From a virus, in IMG/VR virus record IMGVR_UViG_3300024261_000026, positions 1 to 64,000 of that record: a stretch of 64,000 nucleotides of DNA; one strand, 5' to 3'. The notes under the pieces were generated by a model, which made no database searches, had not been told where the DNA came from, and worked only from the letters and a program-made list of their open reading frames with translations. This document shows, in pieces, positions 1-8,900 of the stretch (the first letter of the stretch is position 1; every line of letters begins with the position of its first letter). Both the position numbers and the translations under genes were made by a program.

Positions 1-56
1 GAGAAAGGAAGCATTCAACCATATAACGTCAGAAATTATTTAGGTTCGGGGTTTTG

Positions 57-377
57 ATGGAACTATTATATTTCATTCTAGTTTGTTACGGAATGACACA
101 GATAATTGTTTATGGATCTATCTTTGATAAGGTACGACCAAATCCAGAATTCTTGCGTGGTTTCGGAAAACTGTTTCATTGCCCGCTCTGTATGGGGTTC
201 CATGTGGGTTGGGTTGTTTTCTTGATGTTCTGGTATAGCGGACTTCAGATGTGGAATAACATTTATTTGGGATGTTTTCTCTACGGATGTTTGAGTTCTG
301 GAACTACTTATATTTTAAGCATGATGGTTGATGACTACGGTGCAAATGTACGAATCAACAGTGCAAAGGAGGATTAG
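57..377 (+). CDS. Small membrane protein with CPLCMGFH motif
   Basis: This 106-residue protein has three hydrophobic stretches, at about residues 2-20, 45-60 and 68-89, so it should be an integral membrane protein. A C42-P-L-C45 pair sits at the start of the second stretch and is followed by GFHVG. That arrangement resembles the DUF1360 type of small membrane protein, whose function is unknown. ATG 57 is preferred over TTG 54; a GGGG stretch at 48-51 is the only ribosome-binding signal. It lies just before the head gene cluster and ends in the strong ribosome-binding site of the next tiny frame. The role is unknown. Confidence 0.7.
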   Translation: MELLYFILVCYGMTQIIVYGSIFDKVRPNPEFLRGFGKLFHCPLCMGFHVGWVVFLMFWYSGLQMWNNIYLGCFLYGCLSSGTTYILSMMVDDYGANVRINSAKED

Positions 378-440
378 ATGTCTTTGGTTTCCATTAAATG
401 GTTTCTTCCAGTGGTACGTCATTGTTGCAAGGGCAAGTGA
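378..440 (+). CDS. Tiny 20-residue ORF with strong RBS
   Basis: An AAAGGAGG ribosome-binding site at 366-373 overlaps the end of the preceding gene and is ideally placed for ATG 378. The encoded peptide is MSLVSIKWFLPVVRHCCKGK. It has a hydrophobic core, two adjacent cysteines and a basic end. A rho-independent terminator follows within five bases, so this would be the last cistron of the upstream operon. The peptide matches nothing I recognise. An alternative frame over 328-510 has no ribosome-binding site and runs through the terminator, so it is less likely. Confidence 0.4.
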   Translation: MSLVSIKWFLPVVRHCCKGK

Positions 441-444
441 ACCG

Positions 445-466
445 TGCGGGTTGCGCCCGCATTTTT
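445..466 (+). terminator. Rho-independent terminator before gp21
   Basis: A 6-bp stem TGCGGG/CCCGCA with a five-base loop TTGCG is followed directly by five T residues. It separates the membrane-protein transcript from the prohead protease gene. Confidence 0.75.
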
Positions 467-501
467 GGATTGTGCGCAATGGAATTTGGGGATGTCTGTG
501 C

Positions 502-510
502 ACTACTTAG
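502..510 (+). promoter_or_regulatory. Late-promoter-like motif ACTACTTAG
   Basis: This is a variant of the ACTAYTTAY motif that recurs before virion genes in this window. It lies 15 bases before ATG 525 and just after a terminator. The short leader makes it weaker than the other members of the set. Confidence 0.4.
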
Positions 511-524
511 TTTGAGGGTAAAAA

Positions 525-1127
525 ATGTCTAAAGTTTTATTGAGAGAATATTATGAATTGTGTCCTGGAGGCGTTTGCCAAGATCTCCTAACCGAGGAAG
601 AGAAGAAGCAAGTCGCCGAGGGTATGGTTATTATGACGGGTATCTTGCAAAAGGCCAATACCAGGAATGGCAATGGCAGAGTATACCCAGAAGGCGTTCT
701 CCGCCGAGAGATAGATAACTATCAAAAATGTATAAAGGATAATAGAGCACTGGGGGAATTAGACCATCCAGAAGATAGCGTCATTAATCTCAAGAACGCC
801 TCTCACATAGTAACACACACTTGGTGGGATGGCGACACCGTGCTGGGTAAAGTAAAGATACTTGATACTCCTAGTGGAAAAATACTTCAGGCACTTATTA
901 AGAATGGTGTTAAGCTGGGTATATCATCGCGAGGACTCGGCAGCGTCAGAGAAAGCAATGGCGACACTATTGTTGAAGATGACTTTCAACTAATCTGTTT
1001 TGATTTTGTTTCTGAACCATCTACGCCAAACGCATATATGGCGACAAGAGTTATGGAAGGAAGCGGAAACACTTTCTCAAAAGCGGATAGAATAAACCGA
1101 CTACTAAACGATATAACGAGGAAATAA
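525..1127 (+). CDS. 21: Prohead core protease, T4 gp21-like
   Basis: This 200-residue protein matches the T4 gp21 (peptidase S77/U9) family, which matures the prohead by cleaving scaffold, capsid and internal proteins after short LxE-type motifs. The family's conserved blocks are visible: NGNGRVYP near residue 50, GELDHPE with the likely catalytic His81, and GISSRGLGS with the likely catalytic serine at 134 or 135. A conserved FDFVSEPSTPNA block follows at 159-170. The length fits the family. ATG 525 has GAGGG upstream. The gene begins the run of head genes, and the scaffold and capsid genes that it should process lie at 15.3-18 kb, split from it by the fibre genes. Confidence 0.92.
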   Translation: MSKVLLREYYELCPGGVCQDLLTEEEKKQVAEGMVIMTGILQKANTRNGNGRVYPEGVLRREIDNYQKCIKDNRALGELDHPEDSVINLKNASHIVTHTWWDGDTVLGKVKILDTPSGKILQALIKNGVKLGISSRGLGSVRESNGDTIVEDDFQLICFDFVSEPSTPNAYMATRVMEGSGNTFSKADRINRLLNDITRK

Positions 1128-1129
1128 CA

Positions 1130-1507
1130 ATGAAGATAACAAAAGGCGAATTGAAATACGTCATTAAAGAAGTGATACAAGAATACTACGATGATGATCT
1201 AGACAGGCCGTTTGATTCCAAACTAGAAGAATTCAACAAACTTATGCACGAGTTAGCAACCGAAGTTGCTGTTTATTATAAATCTCGGGGTGCCCCCCGA
1301 GGGGCGAGTCGCGAAGAGATTCTGCAAGTGATAGGCGCCGCTACTGATATTTTCAGAGAAGGATCGCCAGACGGGATGGATCTAGAGGATGTTATGCTCG
1401 ATGTGTATGATGACAATCAGGGCGAAGGTCCAGAACTTAATATGGCGGATAGGTTTGCAAAGAAGGGCAAGAGAGACTTCGGCGCAATGCAAGAAGAAAA
1501 GGAATAG
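1130..1507 (+). CDS. Unknown small protein with shared N-terminal motif
   Basis: This 125-residue acidic protein begins MKITKGELKYVIKEVIQEYY. The two following genes begin with a related block (MKKSELKE plus a hydrophobic/acidic helix), so three consecutive genes share a short N-terminal module on unrelated bodies. In T4, internal head proteins carry short N-terminal capsid-targeting sequences that gp21 removes. The position directly after the gp21 gene makes a similar role possible, but that is inference. A GC-rich hairpin (1284-1301) lies in the middle of the coding sequence. The spacing of two bases to gp21 suggests translational coupling. No catalytic motif is seen. Confidence 0.75.
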   Translation: MKITKGELKYVIKEVIQEYYDDDLDRPFDSKLEEFNKLMHELATEVAVYYKSRGAPRGASREEILQVIGAATDIFREGSPDGMDLEDVMLDVYDDNQGEGPELNMADRFAKKGKRDFGAMQEEKE

Positions 1508-1509
1508 CA

Positions 1510-1761
1510 ATGAAAAAGAGCGAACTAAAAGAAATTGTAAAAGAGGTGGTTGATGAATGGAACACCGAAGAGGTGCATCCCGAGGGATTGGCGACATACA
1601 CTTATACTGGTTTGCAAAATGATTTAGTTAGAAAGTGTGGTGATTTATTGGAACGAGCGCAGCAAGGCAGATTCACCGGAATCGGCACCGACCAACTTAA
1701 GGTTTTAGCAAATATGTGGGTCGCCATGTCTGAGAAGCAAAGAGAAATGGAAGAAAGGTGA
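1510..1761 (+). CDS. Unknown small protein, MKKSELKE N-terminus
   Basis: This is an 83-residue, largely helical protein starting MKKSELKEIVKEVVDEW. Its first 16 residues closely match those of the next gene, while the rest differs. It is the second of three adjacent genes with this module. It may be an internal head or scaffold-associated protein targeted by the N-terminal segment, judged only from location and the shared start. The gene begins two bases after its neighbour and is probably translationally coupled. No domain is recognised. Confidence 0.75.
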   Translation: MKKSELKEIVKEVVDEWNTEEVHPEGLATYTYTGLQNDLVRKCGDLLERAQQGRFTGIGTDQLKVLANMWVAMSEKQREMEER

Positions 1762-1764
1762 TAT

Positions 1765-2184
1765 ATGAAAAAGAGTGAACTAAAAGAAATGATAAAACCA
1801 ATAGTTCAAGAATGTATACAAGAGAGTGTTCAACAGATACTTCTTGAAAGCGGACTTTTGTCGTCTGTGATATCAGAAGTTGTGAAAGGATTAGATAGGC
1901 CCGCGATGGTGACGGAAAGCAAAGTAGCGCCTCCACCCCAAAAGCGATCCGCTCCCAAGAAAGATAAAGAGATTTCTAACAAACTCGTAGAAACGAGAGA
2001 GAAACTAATGAGTGCCATCGGCAAAGATTCTTATGGCGGCGTCAATGTATTCGAGGGTGTTAAACCAATGATGGCGGATGCTGGTTCCGGAGCGAGCGCA
2101 AATCCCCTAAAAGATACAGACCCGAGTGATTCTGGGATTGACATTAGTTCCATTGCGAATGCGAACTGGTCAAAACTAATATAG
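1765..2184 (+). CDS. Unknown protein, MKKSELKE N-terminus, possible internal head protein
   Basis: This 139-residue protein starts MKKSELKEMIKPIVQECIQE. An amphipathic helix (about residues 1-45) is followed by a proline- and lysine-rich linker (residues 50-70) and a glycine-, serine- and aspartate-rich C-terminal part that ends in ANANWSKLI. The helix contains a potential gp21-type site (L-L-E near residue 27). It is third in the series of genes sharing this N-terminus. The low-complexity linker fits a structural or scaffold-associated role rather than an enzyme. The function is not established. Confidence 0.7.
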   Translation: MKKSELKEMIKPIVQECIQESVQQILLESGLLSSVISEVVKGLDRPAMVTESKVAPPPQKRSAPKKDKEISNKLVETREKLMSAIGKDSYGGVNVFEGVKPMMADAGSGASANPLKDTDPSDSGIDISSIANANWSKLI

Positions 2185-2193
2185 GAGAATGAA

Positions 2194-2397
2194 ATGACTG
2201 TTGTGATAAATGATAGAGGTGGAGATCCGGAGAAGTTGGTGCAGAGATTTATCAAGAAGGTAAAGAAAGCGGGCATAATTGAGGAAGTTATCGGCAGGAG
2301 GTATTATGTAAAGCCCTCCACCAAGAAGAGGTTAGCGAAGAAAAGACAGATCGCTGAACATAAAAAGCGAAAAGCAAAAGAAAAAGGCACCATTTAG
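2194..2397 (+). CDS. rpsU: Phage-encoded ribosomal protein bS21 homologue
   Basis: This is a 67-residue, very basic protein. It aligns along its length with bacterial bS21: the N-terminal strand (VVINDRGGDPE), the RFIKKVKKAGII helix, the family signature RRYYVKPSTKKR and a long lysine/arginine-rich C-terminal helix. bS21 sits on the 30S platform near the anti-Shine-Dalgarno end of 16S rRNA and affects initiation. A phage copy could replace the host protein to favour phage messages, which is inference. It is embedded in the late head operon behind the three MKKSELKE-type genes and has a clear AGGAG ribosome-binding site at 2183-2187. Confidence 0.85.
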   Translation: MTVVINDRGGDPEKLVQRFIKKVKKAGIIEEVIGRRYYVKPSTKKRLAKKRQIAEHKKRKAKEKGTI

Positions 2398-2408
2398 TAA
2401 TGGAAAAG

Positions 2409-2417
2409 ACTATTTAT
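2409..2417 (+). promoter_or_regulatory. Late-promoter-like motif ACTATTTAT
   Basis: The motif lies 18 bases before ATG 2435, in the short gap after the bS21 gene. It is one of the closest matches to the recurring late motif. Confidence 0.55.
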
Positions 2418-2434
2418 TTTTGGAGTAAAATATT

Positions 2435-2836
2435 ATGAGCACACCAGTAACCTATAGAAACGGCATCGGCAACCAGGCAGCATATGCGGTATCGGGAATT
2501 CCCTTTGTAACTGGCGCAACGCTCGCGGCCAGCGAAGAAGACGGAATATCTTTCCCCTTTGTCACAAAAGCGGTGACAGTCATCAATACCGGAGCAGCTG
2601 CTATGAGGGTTCACTATAACGCTTCTGGTTCTGGCAATGTTGTTGATGGATTTCATTTCATCACCCTAGAACCCGCCGGCGCCACTCTGCCATTGAGTCG
2701 GTTTACTTTTAATGCTAAGTGTAAAGAAATTTTTGTATCAAGCGTGGCGGGCACCACATATGAGATATTCGCGGAACTAACCACAGTATCGACAGATCAA
2801 ATGTATGTCTTAACTGGTTCAGGTCTGACTGAATAA
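2435..2836 (+). CDS. Small structural protein, unknown
   Basis: This 133-residue protein is rich in small residues and beta-branched residues and has the look of a beta-sandwich virion component. It has its own late-type motif upstream, and the gene lies between the head operon and the giant fibre gene. GGAG at 2421-2424 serves ATG 2435. It may be a head decoration, fibre-adapter or tail component. No motif allows a choice between these. Confidence 0.7.
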   Translation: MSTPVTYRNGIGNQAAYAVSGIPFVTGATLAASEEDGISFPFVTKAVTVINTGAAAMRVHYNASGSGNVVDGFHFITLEPAGATLPLSRFTFNAKCKEIFVSSVAGTTYEIFAELTTVSTDQMYVLTGSGLTE

Positions 2837-2849
2837 AGGGGGGGCGATT

Positions 2850-2921
2850 ATGACCCTCTTCAGTGCTAGCGGCAGAGCATCCTTGAAAATAGTAAATGCC
2901 AACATCATCGTAGTGAAATAA
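2850..2921 (+). CDS. Possible 23-residue ORF
   Basis: ATG 2850 follows a long G run (2838-2844) that could act as a ribosome-binding site. The frame encodes MTLFSASGRASLKIVNANII plus three residues and then stops. The rest of the 146-base gap to the fibre gene holds only the late-type motif and leader. This may be a leader peptide or noncoding sequence. Confidence 0.3.
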   Translation: MTLFSASGRASLKIVNANIIVVK

Positions 2922-2942
2922 TGTTTAGTTTCCCCTTTTGTA

Positions 2943-2952
2943 AACTATTTAT
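2943..2952 (+). promoter_or_regulatory. Late-promoter-like motif AACTATTTAT
   Basis: The motif lies 30 bases before the start codon of the giant fibre gene, a spacing that fits a -10-type late promoter element. Confidence 0.6.
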
Positions 2953-2982
2953 GAAAGTATATAACTCAGGAAATATTTCATA

Positions 2983-5900
2983 ATGGTCAAAAAAGGTATA
3001 GCAGTATATAAGAGCGGTAGTGCTACTGATGTAACCTTCCGATTTTTAGAGGACGGATCCTCCAGACAAGGGTTCGGATACACCTCCTCTCTCCACCAAA
3101 TAACTGGTGCCTTAGACCTAACTGGCACCCTAAGACTTGATATTTCTGGCACCGCTGACGGGTATATGTTGGTGTCTGATGCTGATGGAAATGCATCCTG
3201 GAGATTCAGCGCTAGCTCGTCACAATTGCCAGGTGGCGACGACTACCAAGTACAATATAATCTCAATAATGACTTTACCGCTAGCGCAGATTTAGAGTTC
3301 AGCGCCAGTAGCACTTATAGCACTTTGCGCGTAACGGGAAGTACCGAACTCTTTGGTCCCGCCAACTACTCTTGGACACAGAAGCACCCAACTACTCGCC
3401 CAACGGCAGTAATTGATATTGCCAATGCATACGATCCAGACAGAGAAGTCATTGTTGCATTTGGTGGTGCCACATCCGCAGGCGTTGCTCAGTCTCAAAC
3501 TTGGGAATGGGATGGACAACAGTGGAATCAGAAATTCCCTGCCACATCTCCTTCTGCCCGTCGTGGACTTCTACAGTCTATGGTGTACGATCCAGATAGA
3601 AAAGTTTTTGTTCTTTTCGGCGGTAATACGGGCGGCACTTCTTTTGCCGAGACTTGGGAATATGATGGAACAACCTGGACACAGATAGTAACCGCCACTA
3701 CTCCATCTTCTAGAACACTAGCTTCTTTGGTGTATGACAAGGTACAAAAGAAAGTTATTATGTTTGGTGGAGCAACCTTTGGTCCCACAACACCAAACAA
3801 TGAAACTTGGGAATACGACGGCACGGATTGGACACTCCTATCTCCTGCCACTTCTCCTGCTGCCCGTTTCGGCGCCGGGATGGCATACGACGAGAGCAGA
3901 AACATAACTGTCTTGGCAGGAGGCACTACCACTTCCGGAGCAACACAAGAGACTTGGGAATATAACGGGACAACTTGGACACAGATCCTTCCAAGCACTT
4001 TGCCTGTGCTGGGCATCGGAGACATAGCATTTACATACGACCCGCTACAAAAGACTGTAATTCTATATGGGGCAAATAGTTCTGTACAGCTTCTGAAATA
4101 CGACGGAGCAGTCTGGACAGACATAACTGCCGAGGTAGGCACACCTACTCCTGCCGGTGCATCATCGCAAATAGTCCGAAATATAACAGAGTACGATGTA
4201 GGACGACAGGAACTGTTCGTTTACGGCGGTCTTGGGTATGAAATTCCCACACAGACCACACTTACGGGTTCTTGGGTTTTAAAGCAAGCAGATGTGCTAA
4301 CGGCAGCAGAGAGAAAATCATACTTCTTAGAAGACAAAGATTCCAAAGGACAGTTCACATACGCCCTAGGCGTCGTCAACATCTCTGGGTCGTCAAATGC
4401 CCTGCGAGTGGACACCAACCTAAGCAAGAAAGCATTATATGTCTCAGGCGACTCTGTGGACATCTCAGGGTCAACACGGATGGGAACACTATCCGGGCAC
4501 TCACATCAAGTTACGGGTGCCCTACAAGTAACCGGCACACTGAAACTAGATATCTCCGGATCTCTCATAAGTGGGTATGTACTAACAACTGATACTGCGG
4601 GTAATGCTTCTTGGCAACCAAATACTACATCATCCTTTGCCGCATATGCCGCAGAAGCAGGAAAAGTAACTAATGCTCTCAGCGACGGCACCGGAATCAC
4701 GGCATTTACTTACGATGGATCTTCTGTTGAGACTGTATCGATTGATGAGAGCATCGTTGTTACACTAACAGGATCACAAACATTAACCAACAAAATCATT
4801 TCCGGCACATTCAGTGGTTCCCACACCGGCTCATTCACTGGGTCATTCGCCGGCGATGGTGCTGGACTAACAGGCATAACTGCTGAGTGGGATGGAACAC
4901 ATGTTGGCGATGCACAGATAACAGGCACTTTATATGTGACGGAAGGTGTCGAGGCACAATCATTTACTGGTTCTTTGCTTGGCGACATTGTTGGAGACTT
5001 AACCGGAAATGTTTTAGGAACATCTTCCTTCTCCGATGAAGCAGCGAAAGTATCAAGTGAACTTACTGATGGCACAGGAATAACAGACTTTACATATGAC
5101 GGTAGCTCTCCGGCAACTGTATCAATTGACGAAAGTATTGTTGTAACCTTAACAGGATCACAAACTCTAACTAACAAGATTATATCTGGAACCTTCTCAG
5201 GATCACATACTGGCTCTTTTACGGGTTCTTTTATCGGAGATGGTTCGGGACTAACAGGACTAACAGGCAGCGTTTCAGCGGCGCTCACGGGTGCATTTGG
5301 GGTTGTTCCTTTTTCTTATGATGGATCTTCTACTGCCGAAGTTGCTATTGATGATACAATAATAGTAACCCTGACAGGATCACAAACTCTCACCAACAAA
5401 ATAATAACAGGTTCTTTTAGTGGATCTCACACTGGGTCTTTTACTGGTTCATTCGCCGGAGATGGAAGTGGGCTGACTGGTATTACCGCCGAATGGGATG
5501 GCACTCATGTTGGTGATGCACAAATAACTGGCACCCTATATGTAACCGAAGGAGTGGAAGCACAATCTTTTACTGGATCCTTGCTCGGCGATGTCGTCGG
5601 AGATGTGACTGGTAATCTTTTAGGCACTGCATCTTTTGCGGATGAAGCAGCGAAAGTATCAAGTGCACTTACTGACGGCACTGGAATAACAAATTTTACA
5701 TACGATGGTAGCTCTCCTGCCACTGTATCAATTGATCAGAGCATCGTCGTTACACTGACTGGTTCGCAGACACTTGAAGATAAAATCATCTCAGGTTCTT
5801 TTAGTGGATCTCATACTGGATCTTTTACTGGTTCGTTTATTGGAGACGGTTCAGGACTGACTGGCATAACCGCCTCTGTCATGCTGGAACCACTTACTGG

Positions 5901-8900
5901 TGCCTTTGGCATCGTTCCCTTTACTTATGACGGATCCTCCACAGCAGATGTTGCTGTTGACGACACGGTGATAGTAACTCTTACTGGATCCCAGACGCTC
6001 ACAAACAAAATCATATCAGGTTCTTTTTCTGGTTCGCACACTGGTTCTTTTACGGGATCGTTCTTTGGAGACGGATCTGGACTGACTGGCATAACGGCAT
6101 CTGTCATGTTGGAACCACTGACTGGGGCATTTGGTATCGTTCCCTTTACTTATGACGGATCATCTACTGCGGATATCGCTGTTGACGATACAGTGATTGT
6201 GACCTTGACTGGATCGCAAACCATCACTAACAAGATTATTTCGGGCACCTTCAGTGGATCCCATACTGGTTCTTTTACTGGTTCTTTTGCCGGTGATGGA
6301 AGTGGACTAACTGGAGTCACATCTATAGACACTCTTGACGATGTAACATCAAGAGGAAGCACAACCGCAAACAGCATTACTATAGGATCTTTCCTTTCAA
6401 ATGGCGACAGTGTAATCTCAGGCAATTTAGATATAACTGACACCCTCACTGCGAGAGAGTTCCATACTCAAATAATTTCATCTTCCATCATCTACGATTC
6501 TGGATCAACTAAGTTTGGAGATTCAGCAGACGATTTCCACCAATTTACTGGCTCAATTGGTCTGGTAAGTGGCAACGTTGTGGCACCATCTTTCACTGGA
6601 TCCTTTCTGGGAGACTTGGTTGGAACTGCCAGCGAAGCAGGTAAAGTAACAAATGCTCTGGTTGATGGTACTGGTATTTCTAACTTTACTTATGATGGAA
6701 GTTCTCTGGCAACGGTAGAGATAGACCAAAGTATTGTTGTAACACTAACTGGTTCACAAATACTTACGAACAAAACTGGTTCGTTCTCTGGTTCCTTCAC
6801 AGGTTCGTTTCTTGGCGATGGGTCCGGACTGACTGGTGTAACTGCTTCCTTATCGGAACCATTGACCGGTGCATTTGGTATTGTGCCGTTCACATATGAC
6901 GGATCCTCTACCGCTGATGTTGCTGTTGATGACACAGTGATAGTAACCCTGACAGGTGTACAGACTCTTACAAACAAAATTGTCTCAGGCACTTTCAGTG
7001 GTTCGCATACTGGATCCTTCACGGGTTCTTTTGCCGGCGACGGATCTGGATTGACGGGTGTCACTGCTGAATGGGATGGTACCCATGTCGGAGATGCACA
7101 AATAACTGGCACCCTATATGTGACAGAAGGAGTCGAGGCACAATCATTTACCGGATCTTTGTTGGGCGATGTCGTCGGCGATTTGACGGGCAATGTTCTT
7201 GGAAACCTAGTTGGCGACGTAACAGGAAACCTTCTTGGTAATGTTCTCGGCGATCTAACTGGTGATGTAACTGGCAATGTTCTAGGAAACTTGACTGGCG
7301 ATGTAACAGGAAATGTTTTAGGCAATATCACCGGAGATCTAGTAGGCACCGCTTCTTTCGCAACTGAAGCTTCTAAGGTAACAAGTGCTCTTACTGCTTC
7401 TTACGGTATAGTTCCTTTTACTTATGATGGATCGTCACCAGAGCACGTTGAAGTTGACACCTCGCTGATAGTTACCCTGACTGGATCACAGACGCTAACT
7501 AACAAGGTTATCTCTGGCACATTCAGTGGATCACACACTGGATCATTTACTGGGTCTTTTATTGGAGACGGTTCAGGTCTAACAGGACTAACAGGAACTG
7601 TCTCTGCGCCTCTTACTGGCGCTTTTGGCATCGTTCCCTTCACTTATGATGGATCATCTACTGCTGACGTGGCTGTTGACGACACAGTGATAGTAACTCT
7701 TACCGGATCTCAGACTCTGACCAACAAGATTATTTCAGGAACTTTCAGTGGTTCGCATACTGGTTCTTTTACTGGTTCTTTTGCTGGCGACGGATCCGGA
7801 CTAACTGGTATCACGGCAGAATGGGATGGTTCGCATACTGGCGACGCTAGCATTACTGGCACTCTTTATGTCACTGATGCCATTGAGGCACCTTCTTTTA
7901 CTGGATCATTACTGGGCGACATAACAGGGGATGTAACTGGCAATGTGTTGGGCACCGCCTCCTTCGCAACTGAAGCAGCAAAAGTGTCAAATGCTCTTAC
8001 TGCTTCTTACGGTATAGTTCCTTTTACTTATGATGGGTCATCTACTGCTCATGTCGAAGTTGACACATCGCTGATAGTTACCTTGACTGGCTCTCAGACA
8101 CTCACAAACAAAATTATATCAGGTACCTTTAGTGGATCGCACACTGGTTCCTTTACAGGATCTTTCGCAGGAGATGGATCCGGACTGACTGGTATCACGG
8201 CAGAGTGGGATGGAACACACGTTGGCGACGCACAGATAACTGGCACTCTGTATGTAACTGAAGGCGTGGAAGCACAGTCATTTACTGGATCTTTGCTGGG
8301 CGATGTCGTCGGTGATTTGACAGGAAACGTATTAGGCGATCTGGTAGGTGATGTAACTGGTAATCTTCTTGGAACTGCATCTTTTGCAGATGAGGCCGCA
8401 AAAGTATCTAATGCCCTTACCGCTTCTTATGGCATCGTCCCCTTTACATATGACGGATCATCAACTGCTCATGTCGGAGTTGACACATCGCTGATAGTGA
8501 CATTAACTGGATCACAGACATTAACCAATAAAATAATTTCAGGAACATTCAGCGGGTCTCATACCGGATCCTTTACAGGTTCATTTGCTGGGGATGGCTC
8601 TGGACTTACGGGGGTTACTGCCGCTGAAACAGACACTCTTGATGATGTAACAACTAGGGGTAATACTACAACTAACAATATTGTTGTGGGCGGCATAACA
8701 TCAAGTGCCGGCGGAGTAATTACTGGATCTTTTATAATAACTGGATCCGCCGAAATAACAGGCACACTGGATGTGCTAGGAAACGTATCTGCTTCTGGGT
8801 TCTATGGCGATTTGTTTGGCACAGCGAGTGAGGCAAGCAGCGTAACAAATGCTTTATCTGATGGAACCGGTATAACAACTTTTACTTATGATGGATCCTC

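Noticed and set aside
328-510. A 60-residue frame across the gap before gp21
   Set aside because: It overlaps the membrane protein gene and reads through a terminator without a ribosome-binding site.
6690-7349. Long minus-strand frames across the giant fibre gene
   Set aside because: They are Pro/Ser/Val-rich mirror images of the Gly/Thr/Ser repeat code, with no ribosome-binding sites, and they recur wherever the repeat does.
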